Origin: Endobugula sp047636495
Lineage (GTDB): Bacteria > Pseudomonadota > Gammaproteobacteria > Pseudomonadales > Cellvibrionaceae
Direction: 5' to 3'
DNA length: 64,000 nucleotides
Assembly: GCA_047636495.1 (NCBI GenBank)
Contig: JBLILH010000017.1
Location: 4,446-68,445, forward strand
The notes under the pieces: model-generated
Database searches by the model: none
The model's input: only the letters and a program-made list of their open reading frames with translations
What the model was told of the DNA's origin: nothing
Shown: positions 27,648-36,788 of the stretch, in pieces
Layout of the letters: each line of letters opens with the position of its first letter
Position numbering within the stretch: position 1 is the first letter of the stretch
Translations under genes and position numbers: made by a program

Positions 27648-28391
27648 CTACTGGCTTTTCTTTATGGCCGCTTTCTTTGTTTTTTTTGCGACAGTCTTAG
27701 TCACCTGCGTAACTGTTTTCTTTGGCTTTGCTTTTGTTACTGCTTTTTTAACTGAAGCCTTAACTTTAGCAGCGGCTTTTTTAGTAGCCGTTTTTTCTTT
27801 GGCTATTTTGGCTTTCGCTGTTGCTTTTGCTTTAACCGCAGTTTTTTTCGCTTTTAATACTGCTTTAGCTGCCGCTTGTTTAGCACTAGCTTTGGCTTTT
27901 AGAGCAGATTTTTTAGCCGTAATTTTCTCACGTGCAGAAGTTTTCTTAGAGGCTAATCTTGCTCTAACAACAATTTTCTTGTCGGCAATTGCTTTTTTTC
28001 TCGCCAACACTACTTTGGCTGTAGCGACAGACTTATTAATCGCTTCGTCCTGCTTAATGTCAGCAGTAAGAGACTGAAGGTTATTTTTTGACTGAGATAA
28101 CTCGTCTTTTACTCTAACAACATTAGCTTTTGCTGCTGTTGCCGCTTTCTTCGCAACCATTACTTGTTTGGTGGTTGCCGCTGTTTTTTTCTTTTTAGCC
28201 ACAACGGCTACCTTCACGCTAGCCGCTTTCGACTTTTTAGTTGCATCAGCGACTGCTTTAGAGTTCTTAGTAATGTCTTTTTTTAATGTGGCTAATTGCT
28301 TCTGTTGTGCAGCAGCTAGTTGCTTCTCTAGCTTTGCAATATCAGATTTTAATTCTTGAACAGGGTTTACTGATTTTTTAGAGACGACCAT
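27648..28391 (-). CDS. Lys/Ala-rich histone H1-like (AlgP-like) protein
   Basis: A 247-residue, very basic low-complexity protein. Residues 1-35 form an acidic/polar helix (PVQELKSDIAKLEKQLAAAQ) and the rest is built from Lys/Ala runs such as KKAAAKVKASVKKAVTKAK. The organisation matches AlgP (AlgR3) of Pseudomonas and related H1-like proteins, whose KAAK-type repeats bind DNA; AlgP was linked to alginate regulation, but its role is still debated. The presence of rpoE/mucD in the same window is not evidence of a link by itself. Such repeat tracts are prone to slippage, so length may vary between strains. Confidence 0.78.
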   Translation of the reverse strand: MVVSKKSVNPVQELKSDIAKLEKQLAAAQQKQLATLKKDITKNSKAVADATKKSKAASVKVAVVAKKKKTAATTKQVMVAKKAATAAKANVVRVKDELSQSKNNLQSLTADIKQDEAINKSVATAKVVLARKKAIADKKIVVRARLASKKTSAREKITAKKSALKAKASAKQAAAKAVLKAKKTAVKAKATAKAKIAKEKTATKKAAAKVKASVKKAVTKAKPKKTVTQVTKTVAKKTKKAAIKKSQ

Positions 28392-28674
28392 GGAGAATTT
28401 CCTATGAGGTTTTGTGATGATGAGTTAGCAAATCAAGTTTAATTATACAACTAATAATAGCAGAATAAATATTTAGCAATAAAAATGGGTAACTTTTTTG
28501 TGTTTTTTCTTTAAAAAACAACTTTTATGTGCGTTTTAGCACAAAAAATATGAAATTATTTACATTAAAAACAATATGTTACTCTTTTCAGTCATTTAGC
28601 AATAGGCCGCTGTTTATGATGAAACCTCACTATTCCATTCAATTTTGATTTTATAGAGAAAGATTATCATTATT

Positions 28675-29085
28675 TTATAGTGCGCCATTAGGTAAAAATT
28701 TGTTGTCACTTTCTTTTTTTATCCATAGTAATAAGTTTTTATCTATCTTGCCTTCTTTTTGTCGAAGGACCTGAGTTAACCAAATAACGGGGGAGTGTTC
28801 TTCAGCACGCCAATGGTTATATTGCATTTCAGCTAAAGTGAAAAATTTAATTAATGCGATAATGTCATCTGTTGAAAATAATAATCTTCTAGCAAGCCAT
28901 TCTTCTTTCGGTTGCAGCATAATGGGTTGATGATACTGTTGTTCCTCTAGCGTGATGAATGAGCGAACATTACCAGGCGTTTCTATTGTCATAAAATCAA
29001 TAATGCGTTGTAAGAACGTTTCGTCTATCACATATCCGTCATTGTCATTTTCCGGTTTTGATGGATCCCAAGTTTCTATAGTCAT
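28675..29085 (-). CDS. Conserved hypothetical protein
   Basis: A 136-residue cytosolic protein with no signal or membrane segment. The middle and end (FFTLAEMQYNHWRAEEHSPV, then LLLWIKKESDNKFLPNGAL) resemble a small protein that I believe is conserved in Pseudomonas-type Gammaproteobacteria, without known function. The reading frame is clean, an ATG follows an AGGTAATGAGCAATG-like context, and codon use is similar to its neighbours. It lies between the AlgP-like gene and dinB; operon structure is not evident. Confidence 0.7.
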   Translation of the reverse strand: MTIETWDPSKPENDNDGYVIDETFLQRIIDFMTIETPGNVRSFITLEEQQYHQPIMLQPKEEWLARRLLFSTDDIIALIKFFTLAEMQYNHWRAEEHSPVIWLTQVLRQKEGKIDKNLLLWIKKESDNKFLPNGAL

Positions 29086-29228
29086 TGCTCATTACCTGTG
29101 TTGAGTGATGTTTTTTAGTTTTATCTAGCCGCTAAGGTGTTAACTGTAAATGGCACCGCGCTAGTGTACTCAATCATGCGCTCATTATTCTAACTAAATT
29201 AAATCTTCTGCCTATGACATTCGCCCTG

Positions 29229-29246
29229 TATACTGTTTTTTTATAC
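29229..29246 (+). promoter_or_regulatory. LexA-box-like sequence upstream of dinB
   Basis: TACTGTTTTTTTATACAG has CTGT and ACAG half-sites in the orientation of an SOS box (TACTGTATATATATACAGTA). The match is TACTGT at one end and ATACAG at the other, and it lies about 29 bases before the dinB ATG. SOS control of dinB by LexA is known in many Gammaproteobacteria. Function here is inferred from similarity and position. Confidence 0.65.
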
Positions 29247-29274
29247 AGCTTATTATGGTGTTAAGGAATAAATA

Positions 29275-30372
29275 ATGTCTTCTTCTCGACGAAAAATTAT
29301 TCATTGTGATGCAGATTGTTTTTTCGCTGCGATAGAAATGCGCGATGATACCTCGCTAAAAGGGATTCCTCTAGCAGTAGGTGGAGACCCTTCAAAACGC
29401 GGTGTTGTATCTACTTGTAACTACGAAGCGAGAGCGTTTGGTGTACATTCTGCGATGGCTTCGGCTTACGCTAAAAAACTCTGTCCGCAATTAATCATTG
29501 TTCCTCACAGTATGGCTAAATATCGCGTTGCAGCACAACAGCTTAAGAGTATTTTTTCTGATTACACGGATCTGGTAGAACCGCTATCACTGGACGAAGC
29601 ATTTATGGATGTATCCGATAGCGATAGCTATTGTGGCAGTGCCACATTGATAGCGAAAGAGATTCGTCGTCGTGTAGAGAGAGAAGTTGGAATTACTGTG
29701 TCCGCTGGAATATCATCTAATAAATTTCTCGCTAAGGTTGCCAGCGACTGGGATAAACCTAATGGATTAACGGTCATCGAACCCTCCCGCATTGTATTTT
29801 TTATGAAAAATTTACCCATAAAATGTATCCCCGGTGTAGGTAAGAAAACACAAGCCAAGTTGCAAAATTTAGGCGTTTTTACCTGTTCCGATATATTGCC
29901 TTTAGAAAAAATGCTGTTGACTCAGCATTTTGGAAAGTTTGGCGGTCGTCTATACCAATTGGCACGAGGTGAAGATAATAGGCTCGTTGAGCCTAATAGA
30001 GATCGAAAGTCAGTCAGTATCGAAAAAACCGTTGATCAAGATATTTTACCTGGCGCTAGCCAACCGCTGTTGGCCGAGCTGTATCATGGTCTGCAGGAAC
30101 GTATACTACACTTACCCAAAAGTAAGCAGCTGTTTTTTAAAGTGTTTGTTAAAATTAAGTTCAGCGACTTTTCGAAGACCACCATAGAAACGACTACACA
30201 GAAATTACTACTTGATGTGTGCGAAAAGCTCTTTGATGAAGCATGGCGGCGGCATCGGAAGCCTATTCGCTTAATAGGTATAGGCGTTAGGTTGCTACCT
30301 GAAATTCATAGAGCAGAAAAATGTAAAAGCCAGTTAGACTTGTTTGCGTCGATGTTGTTAGATAAAAAATGA
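29275..30372 (+). CDS. dinB: DNA polymerase IV
   Basis: A 365-residue Y-family translesion polymerase. The catalytic acidic residues are in HCDADCFFA (about residues 10-18) and SLDEAFMDV (about 104-112). The steric gate region GDPSKRGVVSTCNYEARAFG, the helix-hairpin-helix CIPGVGKKTQAKL and the little-finger domain follow. The very C-terminus (QLDLFASMLLDKK) includes the QLDLF beta-clamp-binding motif, here followed by eight more residues. It bypasses lesions and takes part in SOS mutagenesis. I did not find a convincing LexA box (CTG-N10-CAG) just upstream, although TACTGTTTTTTTATACAG at 29229-29246 is close to one. Confidence 0.95.
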   Translation: MSSSRRKIIHCDADCFFAAIEMRDDTSLKGIPLAVGGDPSKRGVVSTCNYEARAFGVHSAMASAYAKKLCPQLIIVPHSMAKYRVAAQQLKSIFSDYTDLVEPLSLDEAFMDVSDSDSYCGSATLIAKEIRRRVEREVGITVSAGISSNKFLAKVASDWDKPNGLTVIEPSRIVFFMKNLPIKCIPGVGKKTQAKLQNLGVFTCSDILPLEKMLLTQHFGKFGGRLYQLARGEDNRLVEPNRDRKSVSIEKTVDQDILPGASQPLLAELYHGLQERILHLPKSKQLFFKVFVKIKFSDFSKTTIETTTQKLLLDVCEKLFDEAWRRHRKPIRLIGIGVRLLPEIHRAEKCKSQLDLFASMLLDKK

Positions 30373-30589
30373 ACTCGCTTTCAGGTAAGCCGCATGCGTC
30401 CCTACTGAGGTTATTCATACACATGTTGCGTAATCCTTATGGGGACAAATATTGGTCATCAGTGAAATGACTTTCGTGTAAAGGTATCCCCAGTATAAAT
30501 AATAAAGTGCCCCACAAAGAGTCAATATTATGCAGGGTTCCAGAAAGTATAATACTGTAACCTATCAAACGGGGATGATAATAAATTGT

Positions 30590-32944
30590 TTATTTAACAT
30601 CACATTTAGCTATACTAAATTGACTGATAGCAACATTCAGCGTGTCGATAGATGTAGTCATCTCGCGGGCTTTGTCAATCGCGATATTAGCGCCATCATT
30701 GTTTTTATTAGAAATCTCTGTAATTTCAGCGACATTTCCCTTGACTGTTTCACTGACAGCACTCTGTTCTTCTGCACTGGTGGCAATACGTAGGTTCATC
30801 GCATTAATATCGCTAATTTGTGCTTGGATAGAATGTAAAGCGGCCTGCGCTTTTTCTGCTTCACTGACACAGGAGTGAACCGCATCCTGTCCGCTACTCA
30901 TAACATTAACCGCAGTATTAGCATTTTGTTGTAATTTTTCGATAATACTATTAATTTCTAACGTCGATTCCTGTGTACGACTGGCTAGGGCCCGCACCTC
31001 ATCTGCCACCACTGCAAAACCTCTTCCTTGTTCGCCTGCACGAGCGGCTTCGATAGCGGCGTTAAGTGCGAGTAAATTAGTTTGTTCAGCGATACCGTTG
31101 ATGACACCCACCACCGAACCAATAGTCTCACTGGTATTCTCCAGCTCTTTAATAATAGCGACTGCCTCCTCTACATTATTCGCAACTATTTGAATCGAGT
31201 TACTGGTGGAATTCATAATTTCGGTGCCTTCATTCGTCGCTTCCATTGCTTGCGACGCGGCCTGTTCAGCACAGGTGGCACTTTCTGCTGATTCGCTGGC
31301 AGCTAAATTCATTTCGACAATCGAGTGATTAACTTGCTGTGCGGTGATATGTTGTTGCTCTGCGCCTTTAGCGTTATCAGAAGCAATAGTATCCATCGTT
31401 AGTGCAATACTCTTAAGGTTTTTAGCTTCGGCATTAACATGATTGACTAAAGCTAAAATTTTATCCATAAATTCATTAATTAAACCGGCTAAAATACCTG
31501 TTTCGTCATCACTCTTAACGTCCAATCGTTTAGTTAGATTTCCATCTCCCTTCGCTAAATCACTGACTAGTTCAATCATTCGTTGTAAAGGTTTCATTAA
31601 TATTTTTGCAAAGGTATAAGCGGCAATTAGGCTAAGGGTTATAGCCGCTAATGCAGTAATGATCGCAGTAGTATTTATGCTACTGAGTAACGCTTTAGTG
31701 GGCACCAGCGCTTCTCTTAAATTCATCTCGCTTAACACGACCCATTCTTGATTTAATACTGTTACCGTATCATAGGCAACCAGTACTTCTTCGTCAGTAT
31801 ATTTTATGTACTGCATAGTGCCTGCACCATCGGCAATGGCTTGATCAATTGCGGGCGTATTCAGGTTAAACAAACCAATGTTGTGCTCTAGTTTTTCTAT
31901 ACGATTAATATTATCGGCACTCGCTAGTTCTTTAGTGCGCAGAGTGTTGATAAATCCATCTAAGTCTTCAATTATTGCACGCGTATTACTGCGAGCAGAA
32001 CCATCTTTTGCCGCCAATATTGTCTCGCCAGACAAGCCTAACCCAGCTTGCTCCCATTTGTTATGTTGGGTCATAATACTGTTGATTTTATCAATCGGCA
32101 TTTGAAAAATCAGTACACCAATTTTTTTAGCTCCATCGTAAATAGGCGACGACATAAATGCTGCTGAAGAGCTATATGAAGGCTGATATTCGTTAAAGTC
32201 AGTTAAATAAACATATTCTGGATTACTGGCGTTAGCGGCTTTTTTGAACGCTTCGCCGATACCGCTATTGGCATAAGGACCGTTAATCAATGATGTTGCA
32301 TAGTCTAGCTCTTTGTACACTGAATAAATAATATTGCCGGTGTCAATATCTGCAATAAAGATGTCATAAAAACCATAGTGATATAACATTTCTCTGCTAT
32401 GTGGGTGAAACTCTTTATGTGCTCTACTGTAAGCAGTTTCGTCGTTAGTGACACCGTCGAATAGCTCTTTATTCCCTAGCGGCTGTGAGTTATTAACAAT
32501 ATACTGGTACTGCATAGTGATTGATTCGTTACTTAGCTGGTTCACTAAGTTACCGGTGTTAATGGCTTTGCCATTAACACGTGAATATTCTTTACCGTAT
32601 TGATTTTCGTAAAAATTCTTTACCGCGCTCTTTTGCTTTGCTGCATCAGGTAAACCTGTAGCCTCGTCACTGTAGCTGGAAAAGCTGGTGCGAAATGTAT
32701 TGGTGTATTCGATAAGGCGTGGATTGCTAGAACCGATTTGTATCGTGCCTTTAATAAGATTAAAATAATCTTCTATCCCTTGTGCGGTAAGCACCCTCAA
32801 TGACACGAGTTCTTTGAGAGTGATATTTTTCAGCGCTTTGGAAGATTGAACACCCGCGGTATAACTGATGGAAAGCGATGTAAAAGCTAATGCAATGGTA
32901 ATCAGTGTGCATGTGCCAATTAATAGCTTAGTTTGAATGTTCAT
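30590..32944 (-). CDS. Methyl-accepting chemotaxis protein
   Basis: About 784 residues from the ATG at 32944. The layout matches the receptor at 20154: N-terminal membrane segment (LLIGTCTLITIALAFTSLSI), long periplasmic sensor (HYGFYDIFIADIDTGNIIYS; GPYANSGIGEAF; GLGLSGETILAAKDGSAR), second membrane segment near residue 440, HAMP (LVSDLAKGDGNLTKRLDV) and signalling domain with the tip NGIAEQTNLLALNAAIEAAR. Both sensors share several motifs, so the two receptors probably arose by duplication or sense related ligands. A TTG at 32992 would add 16 residues before the membrane segment, but AGGAG upstream favours the ATG, although with long spacing. No other che genes are visible. Confidence 0.93.
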   Translation of the reverse strand: MNIQTKLLIGTCTLITIALAFTSLSISYTAGVQSSKALKNITLKELVSLRVLTAQGIEDYFNLIKGTIQIGSSNPRLIEYTNTFRTSFSSYSDEATGLPDAAKQKSAVKNFYENQYGKEYSRVNGKAINTGNLVNQLSNESITMQYQYIVNNSQPLGNKELFDGVTNDETAYSRAHKEFHPHSREMLYHYGFYDIFIADIDTGNIIYSVYKELDYATSLINGPYANSGIGEAFKKAANASNPEYVYLTDFNEYQPSYSSSAAFMSSPIYDGAKKIGVLIFQMPIDKINSIMTQHNKWEQAGLGLSGETILAAKDGSARSNTRAIIEDLDGFINTLRTKELASADNINRIEKLEHNIGLFNLNTPAIDQAIADGAGTMQYIKYTDEEVLVAYDTVTVLNQEWVVLSEMNLREALVPTKALLSSINTTAIITALAAITLSLIAAYTFAKILMKPLQRMIELVSDLAKGDGNLTKRLDVKSDDETGILAGLINEFMDKILALVNHVNAEAKNLKSIALTMDTIASDNAKGAEQQHITAQQVNHSIVEMNLAASESAESATCAEQAASQAMEATNEGTEIMNSTSNSIQIVANNVEEAVAIIKELENTSETIGSVVGVINGIAEQTNLLALNAAIEAARAGEQGRGFAVVADEVRALASRTQESTLEINSIIEKLQQNANTAVNVMSSGQDAVHSCVSEAEKAQAALHSIQAQISDINAMNLRIATSAEEQSAVSETVKGNVAEITEISNKNNDGANIAIDKAREMTTSIDTLNVAISQFSIAKCDVK

Positions 32945-33160
32945 AGTAAAGCGATCTCTCCTAGCTTGTTGTTTAACCCTCGTCAATATCACGTGATGAA
33001 AGCTATAAAATAAAGTGAGGTATGTCCTATTAGGTTTAGTTGAAAATCTCAGTTTTTACAATGTAAAAACACCGATAGCTCATGAGTAGTGTTATCTCTT
33101 CGAGATAAAACAAGAAGCGATAAATATATAAGCTTATAATAACGCTAGAGAATAACGAAT

Positions 33161-33712
33161 ATGATAGACAACCCTTATCTTCCTTGGCGTCAAATTTCAT
33201 CGGAAGTGGTCTATAGTAATCCCTGGATATCGGTTTCTCACGATGAGGTGATAACACCGGCAAATACACAAGGAATATACGGTGTAGTGCATTTTGCCCA
33301 TCATGCGATAGGTATTTTAGCGATCGATCAAGAAAGCTACACCTGGCTGGTGAAACAAACCCGCTATGTAATGGGGGAGTCGACGTGGGAAATTCCTGAA
33401 GGGGGTTGTCCTTTGGGCGAAGATTTATTACATGCGGCTCAGCGTGAGTTACAAGAGGAAACAGGATTATCTGCGCAGTCGTGGGAGCATTTTTTAGAGA
33501 TGGATTTATCGAATTCGGTTACCAATGAAAAAGCGACGGTATTTGTCGCTAAAAAACTTACACAAGGGGCTACCCGGCATGAGCCTACAGAAGATATAAA
33601 GGTGTGGCGCTTACCCTTGCAACAGGCGATAGAGATGGCCTTGAATGGCGACATTCGTGATGCTATTTCGGTTGCCGCGTTATTAAAAGCGAGTGTGTTA
33701 ACATTCTCTTAG
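33161..33712 (+). CDS. Nudix hydrolase (ADP-ribose pyrophosphatase-like)
   Basis: A 183-residue Nudix enzyme with a complete box at residues 81-103 (G-x5-E-x7-RELQEETGL). The N-terminal strand SEVVYSNPWISVSHDEV and the tyrosine/arginine-rich LVKQTRYVMGESTWEIPEG lead into the box as in ADP-ribose and nucleoside-diphosphate-sugar pyrophosphatases. The likely reaction is hydrolysis of an NDP-X compound in the cytosol; the substrate is not fixed by sequence. The gene is divergent from the chemoreceptor and stands alone. Confidence 0.88.
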   Translation: MIDNPYLPWRQISSEVVYSNPWISVSHDEVITPANTQGIYGVVHFAHHAIGILAIDQESYTWLVKQTRYVMGESTWEIPEGGCPLGEDLLHAAQRELQEETGLSAQSWEHFLEMDLSNSVTNEKATVFVAKKLTQGATRHEPTEDIKVWRLPLQQAIEMALNGDIRDAISVAALLKASVLTFS

Positions 33713-33795
33713 AATGGTTGCTGAGTTAGGTGAACTCTTAAAGAAGTACTTTTAAACGCCACTGTTATTAATTAAGCTTATAAAGCGCCTTAGCC

Positions 33796-34479
33796 TTAGT
33801 CGTTAAATAAGGTCGCTAGCGCTTGTTTTTCTTGGTGGCTGACTTGCTGGTAATTTTCTGTGTCGGGTTGAGCAAAGCAGATACGGTTACGGCCTTGTTG
33901 TTTGGCCAAATACAATTGTTCGTCGGCAGCTTCAACAACTTTAGAGGTGTTGGGATCCTTGTTGCCATGATAAGTGCTGAGTCCTGCGCTTGCAGTCAGG
34001 GCAACGTTAATCTGCTCTCCCGTGTCTAAGGTGATCTTGAGAGGGGTGTTTTCTATAGATGCACGGACACGCTCAGCAACGCGTGCGCTTGTTACAATGT
34101 CGCTACTCGGTAGAATAATAGCAAATTCTTCACCTCCATAACGGCAAGCAATATCGAGTTTACGAATATTGTTAACGATGCCCTTAGCAATCAATTTAAG
34201 TGCTCGGTTGCCTTGTTCATGTCCCCATTGATCGTTGACCTTTTTGAAGTGGTCAACATCCAGCATAATCAAGCTAGTGGCTTGTAAGGTGCGTTGAGAT
34301 CGCTCTAATTCTTGCGCCAATATTTGGCTGAAGTGGCGATAATTAAACAACTGGGTCAGCGGGTCAGAATGCACTAACTGTGATAAACGTTCGACTACCT
34401 CATGCAGCTCATCGACCTCTCGGCTGCGTTTACACGGCTTGCCATCGAGGCAGGTAGTCGGTAGCGAATCGATCATCAA
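33796..34479 (-). CDS. Soluble diguanylate cyclase (GGDEF)
   Basis: A 227-residue protein with one GGDEF domain and no fused sensor. The active site is GGEEF at 115-119. The metal-binding Asp lies in MLDVDHFKKVND. An RKLD at 106-109, five residues before GGEEF, matches the RxxD inhibitory site for product feedback. It should make cyclic di-GMP from two GTP and be feedback-controlled. The N-terminal 45 residues include CxxxxxxC-like spaced Cys (C10, C16) and a short helix that may dimerise. The nearest candidate for a c-di-GMP effector is not visible in the window. Confidence 0.92.
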   Translation of the reverse strand: MMIDSLPTTCLDGKPCKRSREVDELHEVVERLSQLVHSDPLTQLFNYRHFSQILAQELERSQRTLQATSLIMLDVDHFKKVNDQWGHEQGNRALKLIAKGIVNNIRKLDIACRYGGEEFAIILPSSDIVTSARVAERVRASIENTPLKITLDTGEQINVALTASAGLSTYHGNKDPNTSKVVEAADEQLYLAKQQGRNRICFAQPDTENYQQVSHQEKQALATLFND

Positions 34480-34718
34480 TTTTCCATTAATGTTAGTTCG
34501 GAGTGTGTTAAAGGAAAGGTGTTAACACTCATATAGTAAGGAATTATAGCGGGAAATGTCAAAGTGGAGAAGGTTTTTATCGGAATCTGCATTTTACGTA
34601 CATACAGGAAAGCAATTCTGCTAAGCAGATAGCAAAAAACCACAATCGCGAGCTCTCAGTGCCGATTGAAGGCATGGGGTAGGCGATTGAGGATTAGTGT
34701 CGTCTCTAGGTCTGTGCC

Positions 34719-35453
34719 TTAGGCAGGGGTGAAGCGAATAAAAGGGTTTAGCCAGCGCATAAAGAACCCCGTTAACTTAACCGGCGCTTGTTCGACCGAT
34801 AAACAAAGGCAATCATCGTTGTTAGATGCTAAAGGCTGATGTTTATCGCCAGCGTTTTTTAACAAGAAGTCACCTTGCTGGTAAACACTATCTTCGTCAG
34901 AGAAACTGCCATTAAGAACAACGGTAATTTCACTAGCGGTGTGCTCGTGCTCAGGGACTTGACCACCTGCAAGAATCTTCTGCAGCGATACGGCGTATTT
35001 ATCCTGACCCGCTACCAGCTTGGCTGAACGTAAATTGCGCGTCACCGTTCGCCAGCGGATAGGATTGTCGGTCATCATCTTTTGTACCACTTTAGGCATC
35101 AGCTCATATTTTTTTGATAATGTCGTCAGGGCCATTTTTGTATGATTGTCAGCCATTTGCTTAGGGACACCGACTAGCGCCTCTATTTTTTCCATAAGTG
35201 ATGTGAACGCACTATCGCTAACAGTAATTGACTCCACATCCGGCTTATCTACCTGCTGTTGGTCAAGGTCATCGTCAACGGACGCGCTAAATAACGCTGC
35301 ACCGACCTGTTCCAATTTGCGTACTTCGTTTCTGCAGTGGCTGCAGTAATGAAGATGGGTACTCACCGCTATAGCCGGTGCTGAGTCTAGACAGCCAGCA
35401 GCAAACTCGGTGAGTAAATTCTTATCGGGGTGGTGTTGTGGTGATGTATTCAT
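34719..35453 (-). CDS. chrR: ChrR-family anti-sigma factor (zinc-binding, cupin)
   Basis: A 244-residue two-domain anti-sigma factor. The N-terminal ASD domain has the zinc motif H33-x3-C37-x2-C40 (HLHYCSHC). The C-terminal cupin carries VPEHEHTASEITVVLNGSF and a later His in AGDKHQP, the metal-ligand pattern of ChrR. In Rhodobacter sphaeroides, ChrR holds an ECF sigma factor inactive until singlet oxygen or organic peroxides trigger its degradation. The linker (residues about 55-100) is longer and more acidic than usual. It is downstream of, and convergent in expression with, the ECF sigma gene (gap 187 bases), on the same strand. Confidence 0.9.
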   Translation of the reverse strand: MNTSPQHHPDKNLLTEFAAGCLDSAPAIAVSTHLHYCSHCRNEVRKLEQVGAALFSASVDDDLDQQQVDKPDVESITVSDSAFTSLMEKIEALVGVPKQMADNHTKMALTTLSKKYELMPKVVQKMMTDNPIRWRTVTRNLRSAKLVAGQDKYAVSLQKILAGGQVPEHEHTASEITVVLNGSFSDEDSVYQQGDFLLKNAGDKHQPLASNNDDCLCLSVEQAPVKLTGFFMRWLNPFIRFTPA

Positions 35454-35640
35454 AAGGTGGCACTATAATTCTGTTGTTAGTCTGAAAATTAGTTTAGTCG
35501 TTAATGCGGTGATTTATTTTTTATCTTTGCCTCGCTCAGTCAATGTTAGCTTGAGCGTATGTACTTTTAAGCATTTTACTAATCACCTACACATGGGTCC
35601 TACATGACACATATTTATGAATGTCGCTTACCTATAAGTA

Positions 35641-36252
35641 TTAAAGCTCATGCTGTTTGGTTTCAGCCAACATAAGTTGTAATTTCTTCTGCGCTAATCG
35701 CACCCGCGACTTAACTGTGCCTAGGGGCAAGCCCAGTTCGGTCGCCACTTCGGTGTGCGATTTTGCCTCCATATAAACTTTCCGAATAACCGTTTGCTGC
35801 TCGTCAGGTAACTTCAGAACTTTCTCCTTTATAAGTACTTCATCCCGTTTGTGCGTTAAGAAGGTATAGGGGCCATTTTCCGTAGTGTCTTCCCATATAT
35901 CTTCAGTTTCTATCGATGTGGTGTTGGCATATTTGTTTTGACGTCTTAGCATATCGATACGAGTGTTGCGCGCCAGCGTGAATATCCACGTGCTGGCAGC
36001 CGCTTTTGCGGGATCGTAGGATGATGCTTTCTGCCAAACCTTGATCATTACTTCCTGAATAAGCTCCTCTATCATTTGATAAGAACTTTGGGTGGGGTAT
36101 TTACCAATAAAGTAGTTTTTCAGCAAGGGTGAAAAATGCTCGAATAAAGCCTTAAATGAAACTCTATCTTGTTGTATCCCAAGCTTTACTAAGTGATCGT
36201 TCCATTCTTTTATGGGTCTTTTTTTGGTGTTGTTGGGAATTTGTGTAGTCAT
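35641..36252 (-). CDS. ECF sigma factor, RpoE/ChrR-associated type
   Basis: An ECF sigma factor of about 203 residues from the ATG at 36252. Region 2 spans VSFKALFEHFSPLLKNYFIG to EVMIKVWQKASSYDPAKAAASTWIFTLARNTRIDMLRR. Region 4 spans KLPDEQQTVIRKVYMEAKSHTEVATELGLPLGTVKSRVRLA. Regions 2 and 4 and the partner ChrR place it with the sigma factors of the singlet-oxygen response (ECF11 type), distinct from rpoE at 9783. The open frame continues up to 36468 with another ATG at 36372; these N-terminal parts look non-conserved. It probably controls the divergent operon starting at 36789 and its own gene. Confidence 0.88.
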   Translation of the reverse strand: MTTQIPNNTKKRPIKEWNDHLVKLGIQQDRVSFKALFEHFSPLLKNYFIGKYPTQSSYQMIEELIQEVMIKVWQKASSYDPAKAAASTWIFTLARNTRIDMLRRQNKYANTTSIETEDIWEDTTENGPYTFLTHKRDEVLIKEKVLKLPDEQQTVIRKVYMEAKSHTEVATELGLPLGTVKSRVRLAQKKLQLMLAETKQHEL

Positions 36253-36452
36253 ACCGCAAGCAGTCGCCTTATATGTGTGGATGCTGCCTACCTTATTATT
36301 ACTACTTAAAGTCGCGGGGGTAGACCAGCGTCCTTCAAGTATAGCGTTAGAAGAAGAGCTTGTAGAGGCCATTTTGATTTCTATACCTTTTTTAGAACTG
36401 ATTCTTGAATTTATGATGCTAAAGCTTTGAATTGTAATCTTCATTTTGACTA

Positions 36453-36483
36453 TATTTACGCGAATCACTGCGCGGATAGATCA
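36453..36483 (-). promoter_or_regulatory. Candidate ECF-type autoregulatory promoter
   Basis: On the minus strand TGATCT (36478-36483) is followed after 19 bases by TAAATA (36453-36458). The -35 element of RpoE in the ChrR system of Rhodobacter is TGATCC-like with a -10 around TAAG. The first part matches well and the second weakly. If used, transcription would start inside the extended frame of the sigma gene, which favours the start at 36372 or 36252. Confidence 0.3.
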
Positions 36484-36788
36484 CTGCATGTTTGCGTTGT
36501 CGATAACGTTTTTCTTTTGGTAAAGCGTTATTACAAGAAAGCGGTTGACAATGACCATTGTAGGTATTGATCTGCCCATTTGGTGGCTGCGTATGTTCGT
36601 CTGTTGTTAATGGTTATCTTTCTTATTAGCAGCTGTTGTGACTTGTACTGAAAATGCAGAGTCAGTGCTGTTAAGTCAAGGCGATTAAATGAAGGTTGCG
36701 GTACCACTATTGTATCGATAGGGTTCGATAATGAGGTGCACGCTTGAAAAATACAGCCCAGAACGCTGAGAATTAAGGAATCGAATAA

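Noticed and set aside
36569..36600. TGATCT upstream of the NTF2-like gene as a sigma-ChrR promoter
   Set aside because: The -35-like part is there, but no acceptable -10 at 17-19 bases (TATGTT only) and it is over 180 bases from the gene.
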